Below, in pieces: positions 7,972 to 15,930 of a DNA stretch of 64,000 nt (position 1 is its first letter; every line of letters begins with the position of its first letter). Below the pieces are notes generated by a model. That model was given only the letters and a program-made list of their open reading frames with translations. It did not search any database and was not told where the DNA came from. Source of the DNA: Hyphomonas sp. (GTDB lineage: Bacteria; Pseudomonadota; Alphaproteobacteria; Caulobacterales; Hyphomonadaceae); NCBI RefSeq assembly GCF_017792385.1, contig NZ_CP051230.1:1798001-1862000 (forward strand), given 5' to 3'. A program made the position numbers and the translations under genes.

Positions 7972-9492
7972 CTAGCGTTTGAACGTGCCCATGATGCCGC
8001 GCAGGATATAGCGGACAATCTCGCGGCTCGCCGTCCGGGCGGCCTGGTTGCCGGCCTTTTCCAGCGAACTCATCCGCCGCGAGCTGCGCCGCGTGGACGA
8101 TTTCTTCTTCTTTTTCTCGAGCTCCGCCTTTGCCTTGGCTTCCCGCTTGGCCAGTTCCTCGGCGTCCCTGGCGGCTTTCGCCTCGCGGGCTTCCAGAACT
8201 TCATAGGCCGACTCGCGGTCGATGGCCTTTTCATACTTCCCGGCCACCGGGCTGGAGGTCTGCACCTTGCGGCGCTCGGCCTCGGTTGCCGGGCCGAGGC
8301 GTGACGCCGGCGGACGGATCACTGTCCATTGCACGATGCCGGGGGCGCCCTTGGCATCAAGCGTCGAGACGAGCGCTTCACCCACGCCGAGCTGCGTGAT
8401 CACCTCTTCGGTGTCGAACGCCTCGTTTTCGCGGAAGGATTGGGCAGCCGCGCGGACTCCCTTGCGCTCCGCCGGCGTATAGGCGCGCAGCGCATGCTGC
8501 AGCCGGTTGCCGAGCTGGGCCAGAACGCTTTCCGGCAGGTCGCGCGGATTCTGCGTGACGAAATAGACGCCGACTCCCTTCGAGCGGATCAGGCGGACCA
8601 CTTGCTCGATCTTCTGGAGCAGGGCAGAAGGCGCATCGTCGAACAGAAGATGGGCCTCGTCGAAGAAGAAGACGAGACGCGGCTTGTCGGGGTCGCCGAC
8701 TTCCGGAAGCTGTTCGAACAGTTCCGACAGAAGCCACAAGAGGAAAGTGGAGTAGAGTTTCGGACTGTTGATCAGCCGTGTCGCATCCAGGACATTCACG
8801 ATGCCGCGGCCATTGGTGGCGGTGCGCATCATGTCGGACAATTCCAGCGCCGGTTCGCCAAAGAACAGATCGGCGCCTTCGCGTTCCATGACCAGCAGAT
8901 TGCGCTGAACGGCGCCGAGCGACGCCGATGCGATGTTGCCGTACTCCTGGCTGAGCGCATCCCGCACGTCCTTGTCGCTCATATGGACCAGAAGCTTGCG
9001 CAGATCCTTCAGGTCCAGGAGCAGCAGGCCGTTGTCGTCGGCATATTCGAACGCGATGTTCAGCACGCCTTCCTGAGCGTCGGTCAGGCCCATCAGCCGG
9101 GACAGGAGCAGGGGCCCCATTTCGGAGATCGTCGTACGGATTGGATGTCCATTCTCGCCAAAAACATCCCAGAAGATGGTCGGGGCGGAATCGTATTCGA
9201 GGGACTCCATGCCGATCTTTCTGGCGCGGGAAAGGAATTTTTCGTGCAGCTTGTGATCGGTGCTGCCGGGCATGCAGATTCCCGACAGATCGCCTTTCAC
9301 ATCGGCGCAGAACACCGGCACCCCCGCATCGGAGAAGCCTTGCGCCAGGTTCTGCAGCGTGACGGTCTTGCCGGTACCGGTCGCGCCAGCGATCAATCCA
9401 TGCCGATTGGCAATTTTCAGCAGCAGGGATTGCGCCACATCCGGCGTACCCGAGCCGTCCGCGTCCGCGCCACCGATAAAAATGGAGTCCAT
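7972..9492 (-). CDS. HerA-like ATPase (DUF853 / YjgR family)
   Basis: A 506-residue RecA/FtsK-HerA superfamily ATPase. The Walker A motif GATGTGKT is at residues 36-43, Walker B LVFFFDEAH at about 273-281, and a YFVTQNPRDLP segment matches the sensor region with its conserved Gln. The C-terminal 80 residues are Lys/Glu/Ala rich and end in a basic, helical segment (IVRYILRGIMGTFKR). This is the stand-alone DUF853 (YjgR) type; no NurA nuclease gene is adjacent, so the DNA-repair HerA-NurA pair is not indicated. Cellular role is not well established for the family. Confidence 0.9.
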   Translation of the reverse strand: MDSIFIGGADADGSGTPDVAQSLLLKIANRHGLIAGATGTGKTVTLQNLAQGFSDAGVPVFCADVKGDLSGICMPGSTDHKLHEKFLSRARKIGMESLEYDSAPTIFWDVFGENGHPIRTTISEMGPLLLSRLMGLTDAQEGVLNIAFEYADDNGLLLLDLKDLRKLLVHMSDKDVRDALSQEYGNIASASLGAVQRNLLVMEREGADLFFGEPALELSDMMRTATNGRGIVNVLDATRLINSPKLYSTFLLWLLSELFEQLPEVGDPDKPRLVFFFDEAHLLFDDAPSALLQKIEQVVRLIRSKGVGVYFVTQNPRDLPESVLAQLGNRLQHALRAYTPAERKGVRAAAQSFRENEAFDTEEVITQLGVGEALVSTLDAKGAPGIVQWTVIRPPASRLGPATEAERRKVQTSSPVAGKYEKAIDRESAYEVLEAREAKAARDAEELAKREAKAKAELEKKKKKSSTRRSSRRMSSLEKAGNQAARTASREIVRYILRGIMGTFKR

Positions 9493-9627
9493 CGCCTCTG
9501 TCCCCTTCGTTCCAGACCTTGTGCGACGCTAGAGAATTCGACAGATTCGGCAAGGGCAGGGGTGCAGGGCCTTGACGCTGGCCGTGGCGCTCCTCACCGT
9601 GTCACTGGACTGTCCCGGGGGGAGACC

Positions 9628-10734
9628 ATGGATCGCGCAACCAAGACAGGTATCTGGATCATCGCCACCGGCGTCATCCTGACCTTTCTGCATTATGGGC
9701 GCAGCATCCTCGCGCCCTTTGCGCTGGCGGTCTTCCTCTTCCTCATCATCGAGGGCTTTGCCACGATGATCGACAATTGGTCCCGCACGCTGAAAATCGG
9801 ACCGGCACGGGTGATTGCCATCCTGATCGTACTCGGCGGATTCTTCGGATTCATGGCGCTGCTCGCCAACGGGATCGCCGAGTTTGGACGCGACGCCGGC
9901 GATTACGAGACTCGTATCAATGCGCTGATCGGCGACGCCTATGACGTTGTCGGCATGTCAGGCGCGCCGACGCTGCAGCAATTGCTGTTCAATGAGACTG
10001 GGCAGCGTTTCTTTGCGATCATCGCGAATGAGACCGGGGACTTGTCCGGGGATCTCGTTTTGATTCTGATCTATGTCGCCTTCCTGTTTCTGGCCCAGTC
10101 CAGCTGGACCCGCAAACTGGACAACATCTTCCCCAGTTTCGAACGCCGTGCGCAGGTTCGACAGATCGGTGACCAGGCGCGGCGCAGCATCGAGACCTAT
10201 CTGTGGACACAGACCGTGATTTCCGCGCTGATCACGTCGCTGACCTATTTTTCCCTGCTGGCACTGGGCGTGAAGAACGCCTTGTTCCTGTCGGCGCTGA
10301 TCTTTGTGCTCAACTATATCCCGACCGTGGGGTCGATTGTCGCTGCGCTGGTGCCGCCCCTGTTTGCCATCGTGCAGCCGGAACTGCCAGCCTGGGTTCC
10401 CGGTACGCCGCCGGAGGACAGCTATATCTATGCAGCCATCGTGTTTGTGGCCGTAAGTTTCTGGCAGTTCTCGATCGGAAATTTCGTGCAGCCCCGAATG
10501 ATGGGGGAATCGCTGAACCTGTCGGCGCTGATCGTCTTGCTGTCGCTGGCAATCTGGGGGGCGATCTGGGGCATTCCCGGCATGTTCCTGTCCGCGCCAC
10601 TGACCGTGCTCATGATGATTTTCTTCGCCCAGTCGGAAAGTACGCGGTGGATCGCGATCCTGCTTTCGGCGGACGGCAACCCGCAGGGAAAAACTGCAAA
10701 AAAAGACACGCCTGAAACAGTCGGACAGAGCTGA
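9628..10734 (+). CDS. AI-2E family transporter (TqsA/PerM-like permease)
   Basis: A 368-residue membrane protein with the family layout: two or three N-terminal helices, a soluble/amphipathic stretch (residues 80-190), then four to five helices. The signature GNFVQPRMMGESLNLSALIVLLSL is near residues 289-312, followed by a GAIWGIPGMFLSAPL segment typical of the family. The ATG at 9628 has a strong GGGGGGAG Shine-Dalgarno. Despite the family name most members have no proven AI-2 role; a general exporter is as likely. Divergent from the HerA-like gene and followed by a long non-coding gap. Confidence 0.88.
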   Translation: MDRATKTGIWIIATGVILTFLHYGRSILAPFALAVFLFLIIEGFATMIDNWSRTLKIGPARVIAILIVLGGFFGFMALLANGIAEFGRDAGDYETRINALIGDAYDVVGMSGAPTLQQLLFNETGQRFFAIIANETGDLSGDLVLILIYVAFLFLAQSSWTRKLDNIFPSFERRAQVRQIGDQARRSIETYLWTQTVISALITSLTYFSLLALGVKNALFLSALIFVLNYIPTVGSIVAALVPPLFAIVQPELPAWVPGTPPEDSYIYAAIVFVAVSFWQFSIGNFVQPRMMGESLNLSALIVLLSLAIWGAIWGIPGMFLSAPLTVLMMIFFAQSESTRWIAILLSADGNPQGKTAKKDTPETVGQS

Positions 10735-11130
10735 GCCTATGGTGAAAATCGATAAAGTGTGGCATGCGGTGTCAAAGTTAATAATTGCGAATTCCACAGA
10801 GACGCCATACTCACATATTCGTAATGTAAACCGCTGCTGACGACGACTTGTATTTGGCATCGCGATTGCAAATTTAACCAGATCAGGCCCTCCGCGTGCG
10901 TCCCCCCACCCAGCCTGCGGAATCGGCCTGTAGGACCCGCCGGACACGTCCCCGTTCGGCGGGTCCGCCTTATCTGGCGTACCGGTTTCCAAATTGACCT
11001 GTCCGGGACTGTCGTTGTCATGCGCATTATGGCCTGACGTTACGGAAATTCCTTCCGGCGCACATGTTGTGCCCGGCTGCGGCGCAGTCTAGATGGGGTC
11101 ATTGTTAGGTTCTTTCGCGAGACTCCCCCC
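10735..11130. other. 396-bp non-coding region upstream of gdhZ
   Basis: No convincing gene. The first half is A/T-richer than its surroundings (stretches such as TTAATAATTGCGAATT near 10789) and probably holds promoter elements for gdhZ. A perfect 10-bp inverted repeat lies at 10933-10966. Short antisense frames here lack starts with Shine-Dalgarno sequences and family resemblance. Confidence 0.6.
10933..10966. repeat. 10-bp inverted repeat (hairpin) between the permease and gdhZ
   Basis: GGACCCGCCG (10933-10942) and CGGCGGGTCC (10957-10966) are perfect complements around a 14-base loop. No T-run follows on either strand, so it is not a classic intrinsic terminator. It could end the permease transcript with help from Rho, or act in the gdhZ leader. 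Confidence 0.4.
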
Positions 11131-14100
11131 ATGACAGTAATTTCTGCTTCTTCTGAGCCGTTGGAGCAGGTTTTTGACCAGATTCAGCGTGAATCCGGGC
11201 ACGAAGACCTCACGGGTTTGACGGAACGCGATCTAAAGTTCCTGGCCCAGAGACACTGGCACTGGGCGGAGAATGCCGCGCCGGGCGCGCAGGACGTCCG
11301 CGTCCTCCTGGATGCCGAGGGCGAGGATGGCGGGATGCTCTCACGGACGATTGTCGAAACGGTCAGTCCCGACATGCCGTTTCTGGTGGATTCGGTGCTG
11401 GGGGAATGTGGCGGACAGGGATTCGAGGTGGCGACGCTGTTCCACCCGGTCGTGGCCATGCAGGATGGCCGCAAGATTTCGATCATTCAGGTTCATCTTC
11501 CCGTCCTGACGCATGAAGAAGCCAAACGGGTCGAGGCCGGCGTACGCCGGGCCCTGTCCGACAACGCAATGGCGGTTGCCGACTTCGAAGCGATGCGCGG
11601 CCGCATGCAGCAGGAGATCGAGCGGCTGCAGCGCAGTCCGCATCTAAAGAACGCCGACCGGGACGAGGCCGTGGCCTTCCTGAAATGGCTTTCGAAGGAA
11701 CATTTCGTTTTCCTCGGCTGCCGGGAATATGAATTCGAGACCGATGGCGATGGTCAGGTGCTGCCGGAAGAACCGATCATGGTTGGCGGCTCCAATCTGG
11801 GCTTGCTGAAAGACGAGCAACTCAACGTTCTGTCGCGAGAGGCCGAGCCGCTTGTCCTGACACCGGAAATCGGCGCGCTCCTGTCGGAGCCTTTCCCGCT
11901 GATCGTGGCCAAGTCCACACTGACCAGCCGGGTCCATCGCCGCGTGGCCTGCGATTATGTCGGCGTGAAAAAATATGACGACAATGGCCGCGTGAATGGC
12001 GAAGTCCGTTTTCTCGGCCTGTTGACGGCTGAAGCCTATGACGAGACCGCACGCTCGATTCCGTTCATCCGGCGACGGGTCCGGAAGATCATGGATGCGG
12101 CGGATGCCACGCCTGGCGGTCACACCGAAAAGGCGCTGGCCAATCTGCTGGAGACGTGGCCGCGCGACGAATTGTTCCAGACACCGTCCCGAGTGCTTCG
12201 CCCGATCATCATGGGCGCGCTCCACCTCATCGGGCGACCGCGTACGCGTCTGTTCATCCGTCAGGATCAGTTCGACCGGTTTGTCACCGCCATCGTCTAT
12301 GTCCCGCGCGAAGCCTATGACACGGCGCTGCGTCAGCGGATCACGCAGGAACTGACCAGCGCCTACAAGGGCCGCCTGACCCGGTTCCGGCCCTATTTTG
12401 ATTCAGAAACCCTGGTCCGCGTCCATTTCGAGATCTGGCTGGACCAGGGGCATCCGATGCCGGACCTTGCTGCGCTGGAGGCGCGCATCATGGAGATCGC
12501 GCGGACCTGGGAGCAGGCTTTCCGCGCAGCGCTGGTGGAGTCCGGCCTGGAGCAGGGGCATCAGGAGAATGCGCGTTGCTTCATCGGAGCCTTCAACGCG
12601 GCCTACCGGGAATCCTTTTCGCCGGATGAAGCGATGCGCGACGTGGCGGCGATGGCGCATCTGTCCTCGGCGAGACAGGTGCTTGCCCGCGCCTATCGAA
12701 TGGAGTCTGATGGCGACGACAAGATACGGGTGAAGATCTATTCCCGCAGCGGGTCCATCCCTTTGTCGGCCTGTGTGCCGATCTTTGAACGCATGGGCCT
12801 GTTCGTGGATTTCGAAACCGGGTATCCGGTCCGCCCGTCCGAGCCTCCGGCGGAGGATGCACCGGAAACCTACTGGATCCACGACGTGGCAATGTGCACC
12901 ACGGATGGCAGCGCCATCGACCTGGACAGCGTACGGACCCAATTGGAAGACACGTTTGTGGCCGTGTGGAGCGGCCTTGCGGAGAATGACGGCTTCAACC
13001 GCCTTGTCCTCAGTGCCAACGCCACATGGCGGGAAGCTGCCCTGATCCGCGCGCTTGCAGGGTATCGTCGGCAGAGCGGCATGGACCAGCCTCAATATGT
13101 TCAGGAAACGGCGCTGTCGGCCTATCCGGCGATTGCGCGCCTCCTGCTCCAATTGTTCGCAATCCGGTTCGACCCGGCCCGGCAAGGGACTCTTGAAGAC
13201 CGTGCGGCGGCGGCGCGCGACGTCCGGGCCGAGATCGAAACTGCGTTGCGCGATGTGTCTGCCCTGGCAGACGACCAGGTCCTGCGGCGCCTCGCAGATC
13301 TCGTCATGTCGGTCCAGCGGACCAACTTCTATCAAATCGCCTCCGACGGCCAGCCGCAGGCCTTTATCAGCCTGAAGATTGCCAGCCGCGAACTCGAAGA
13401 CCTGCCCGAACCGAAACCGTTTCGTGAAATCTACATGTCGAGTCCACGGGTTGAGGGGGTGCACCTTCGGTTCGGCCCGGTGGCCCGTGGCGGTCTGCGC
13501 TGGTCTGACCGGGCATCGGATTACCGCACCGAAGTTCTGGGTCTTGTGAAGGCGCAGCAGGTCAAGAATGCGGTGATCGTGCCGGTCGGATCGAAAGGCG
13601 GTTTCCTGCCCAAGCAATTGCCCGACCGGTCGGACCGCAACGCCTGGTTCGAAGCCGGACGCGATGCGTACAAGGAATTCATTCGGGCCCTGCTGGGCGT
13701 GACGGACAATCTTGTGGAAGGGGAGGTGACCCATCCGGCGAACACGATCGTCTGGGACGGGGAAGACCCCTATCTGGTCGTGGCGGCCGACAAGGGTACG
13801 GCCACATTCTCGGACACGGCGAACGCGATCAGTGAAGACATGGGGCACTGGCTCGGCGATGCCTTCGCCTCGGGCGGATCGGCCGGCTATGATCACAAGA
13901 AAATGGGCATCACGGCCCGTGGCGGCTGGGAAGCGGTCAAGCGGCACTTCCGCGAAATCGGCAAGGACATCCAGTCCGAGCCGTTCACCGTGATCGGTGT
14001 CGGCGACATGAGCGGCGACGTGTTCGGCAATGGCATGCTTCTGTCGCCGGAAATCCGGCTCGTGGCAGCCTTCAACCACATGCACATCTTCGTGGATCCC

Positions 14101-15858
14101 GATCCCCAGGATGCCGGCAAGAACCTCGCTGAACGCCAGCGCCTGTTCGACAAGCCGCAATCCAGCTGGGCCGACTACAACAAGGGCATCCTCTCTTCCG
14201 GGGGCGGCATATTCGAGCGGTCTGCGAAAGCGATCACGCTGAGCGACGAGATCAAGGCCCTGACCGGATTGTCCCGGGACGCGGTGACACCAGACGAGCT
14301 CATTCATGCCCTGCTGAAGGCGCAGGCGGACCTGCTCTGGTTCGGCGGCATCGGCACCTATGTGAAGGCGGCCCATGAGACCCATGCCTCTGCCGGGGAC
14401 CGGGCCAATGACACGATCCGGGTCGACGCAGACCAGCTCCGCGTCAAGGTGATCGGGGAAGGGGCCAATCTGGGCGTAACCCAGGCGGGACGGATTGAAT
14501 TCGCATTGCGGGGTGGCCGGATCAACACCGACGCCATCGACAATTCAGCCGGTGTCGACTCGTCCGACCATGAAGTGAACATCAAGATTCTGGCAGCCGA
14601 AGCGATCCGCGAAGGGGCACTCGATTCCAGCCAGAGAAATGCGCTGCTCGCGGACATGACCGACGAAGTTGCGGCTCTGGTGCTGCGCCACAATTACACG
14701 CAGACCTTTGCGCTGACTCTCGCAGAAGCGACCGCGCGGGACGATCACGACGCACTTGAGCGCCTGATGGAGTATCTGGAAGATCGCGGTGTCCTCAATC
14801 GCGCGCTCGAAACGCTGCCGGAAACCGGCGAGATGAAAGTACGGGCCGAACGCGGACAACCCCTGACGCGTCCCGAACTGGCCGTCCTGCTGGCCTGGTC
14901 CAAGATCACGCTGTTTGACGATATCGTGAAATCCGACATTCCGGATGATCCCTATTTCGAAGGTCTCCTGACGAACTATTTCCCGAGCCCGATCAATACG
15001 TATTCAACGGCGATGGCCAATCACCGGCTGAAGCGGGAAATCATTGCCACGATCATAGCCAATCGTGTGCTGGACATGTCCGGCCCGGTGGCATTGTTGC
15101 GTCTGCGGGAAGTGACCGGAGGGGACAATGCCCAGGTCGCCCGAGGTCTGGAGGCGGCCCGCGCAGTGCTGAAGTTTGATGAATTCCAGCGGGAAGTGGA
15201 CCAGCTGGACAATCAGGTTTCCGCAGAAGTCCAGACGGATTTGCGCCTGCTGGCTGCGACGGCCATGGTGGATGCTGCACTCTGGTTCATTGAAACCCAT
15301 CCGGACCTGCATGTCGGCGACGCCGTCAAGCATACACAAACGCCCCTGAACGAGTTCAAGGCGATCCTGGCCAGCATTCATTCGCCATTCCCGGCCGCGC
15401 GCATTGAGCGCGAGGCCCGCAGCCTGATGAAACGGGGTGCGCCGGAAGAACTGGCTCGCTGGGCTGCGGCAATGGGCCATTTTGCCCAAGGCCTGCTGAT
15501 CGTTGATCTTGCGGGCAAGCTGGAGATCGGTGTGCATGAGGCCGGGAAGGCTTTCTACACGATCGGCGACCAGTTGCGGATTGACCGTTTGCGGGCAACT
15601 GCCCGCGACAATCTGTTGAATGCGGATTATTGGGACCGTGTGGCCGGCCGGCGCCTGCTGAACGAATTGGTGCGCATGCAGGCCGATGCAACGGAAAAGG
15701 CCCTGTCCGGGAATGGGGCGGAAGCCTGGCTGGCCGCGCGCAATGATGCCCGGCTGGCGTTGCTGTCAGAGCTGCACACGCTCGGCAAGGACCGGAACTG
15801 GGCCTTTGCCCGGTTCGTGCTGGCTGCCGATGCGCTGCGTCAGTTCATGCGTCACTGA
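11131..15858 (+). CDS. gdhZ: NAD-specific glutamate dehydrogenase, large (180-kDa class)
   Basis: A 1575-residue enzyme converting glutamate to 2-oxoglutarate and ammonia with NAD+. Length and layout fit the GDH-180 class: a long N-terminal ACT-like regulatory part (1-650), a catalytic/Rossmann core (about 740-1250) and a helical C-terminal domain. The core shows VARGGLRWSDR, the catalytic-lysine motif VPVGSKGGF (Lys822) and IGEGANLGVTQAGRIEFA. In Caulobacter the equivalent protein, GdhZ, also regulates FtsZ; whether that holds here is inference. No Shine-Dalgarno precedes the ATG (ACTCCCCCC), unusual for so large a gene. Its product feeds the sucAB/sucCD steps encoded further along. Confidence 0.96.
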   Translation: MTVISASSEPLEQVFDQIQRESGHEDLTGLTERDLKFLAQRHWHWAENAAPGAQDVRVLLDAEGEDGGMLSRTIVETVSPDMPFLVDSVLGECGGQGFEVATLFHPVVAMQDGRKISIIQVHLPVLTHEEAKRVEAGVRRALSDNAMAVADFEAMRGRMQQEIERLQRSPHLKNADRDEAVAFLKWLSKEHFVFLGCREYEFETDGDGQVLPEEPIMVGGSNLGLLKDEQLNVLSREAEPLVLTPEIGALLSEPFPLIVAKSTLTSRVHRRVACDYVGVKKYDDNGRVNGEVRFLGLLTAEAYDETARSIPFIRRRVRKIMDAADATPGGHTEKALANLLETWPRDELFQTPSRVLRPIIMGALHLIGRPRTRLFIRQDQFDRFVTAIVYVPREAYDTALRQRITQELTSAYKGRLTRFRPYFDSETLVRVHFEIWLDQGHPMPDLAALEARIMEIARTWEQAFRAALVESGLEQGHQENARCFIGAFNAAYRESFSPDEAMRDVAAMAHLSSARQVLARAYRMESDGDDKIRVKIYSRSGSIPLSACVPIFERMGLFVDFETGYPVRPSEPPAEDAPETYWIHDVAMCTTDGSAIDLDSVRTQLEDTFVAVWSGLAENDGFNRLVLSANATWREAALIRALAGYRRQSGMDQPQYVQETALSAYPAIARLLLQLFAIRFDPARQGTLEDRAAAARDVRAEIETALRDVSALADDQVLRRLADLVMSVQRTNFYQIASDGQPQAFISLKIASRELEDLPEPKPFREIYMSSPRVEGVHLRFGPVARGGLRWSDRASDYRTEVLGLVKAQQVKNAVIVPVGSKGGFLPKQLPDRSDRNAWFEAGRDAYKEFIRALLGVTDNLVEGEVTHPANTIVWDGEDPYLVVAADKGTATFSDTANAISEDMGHWLGDAFASGGSAGYDHKKMGITARGGWEAVKRHFREIGKDIQSEPFTVIGVGDMSGDVFGNGMLLSPEIRLVAAFNHMHIFVDPDPQDAGKNLAERQRLFDKPQSSWADYNKGILSSGGGIFERSAKAITLSDEIKALTGLSRDAVTPDELIHALLKAQADLLWFGGIGTYVKAAHETHASAGDRANDTIRVDADQLRVKVIGEGANLGVTQAGRIEFALRGGRINTDAIDNSAGVDSSDHEVNIKILAAEAIREGALDSSQRNALLADMTDEVAALVLRHNYTQTFALTLAEATARDDHDALERLMEYLEDRGVLNRALETLPETGEMKVRAERGQPLTRPELAVLLAWSKITLFDDIVKSDIPDDPYFEGLLTNYFPSPINTYSTAMANHRLKREIIATIIANRVLDMSGPVALLRLREVTGGDNAQVARGLEAARAVLKFDEFQREVDQLDNQVSAEVQTDLRLLAATAMVDAALWFIETHPDLHVGDAVKHTQTPLNEFKAILASIHSPFPAARIEREARSLMKRGAPEELARWAAAMGHFAQGLLIVDLAGKLEIGVHEAGKAFYTIGDQLRIDRLRATARDNLLNADYWDRVAGRRLLNELVRMQADATEKALSGNGAEAWLAARNDARLALLSELHTLGKDRNWAFARFVLAADALRQFMRH

Positions 15859-15869
15859 TCCCGTCAATG

Positions 15870-15902
15870 AAAAAACGGCGCCCGCATGTCTGCAGGCGCC
15901 GT
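15870..15902 (-). terminator. Intrinsic terminator of the M1 peptidase gene
   Basis: Stem ACGGCGCC (15875-15882) / GGCGCCGT (15895-15902), loop of 12. On the minus strand the stem is followed by six T residues (complement of 15870-15875). It begins 29 bp beyond the peptidase stop at 15931. Because it also lies 12 bp past the gdhZ stop it may serve both convergent genes, though the plus-strand side lacks a T-run. Confidence 0.75.
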
Positions 15903-15930
15903 CTGACTGTGGAATGTCAGGATGTGGCGA

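Noticed and set aside
8329..9627. Upstream extension of the AI-2E permease frame (433 codons)
   Set aside because: It runs antisense through the HerA-like ATPase gene; the permease begins at the ATG at 9628 after a strong Shine-Dalgarno.
10780..10830. CtrA-type TTAA-N7-TTAA site upstream of gdhZ
   Set aside because: TTAATAATTGC is followed by GAAT and not TTAA, so the second half-site fails.
12403..14385. Minus-strand open frame of 660 codons inside gdhZ
   Set aside because: Antisense shadow of a clear enzyme gene; composition (His/Arg/Gln heavy) and lack of motifs argue against a protein.
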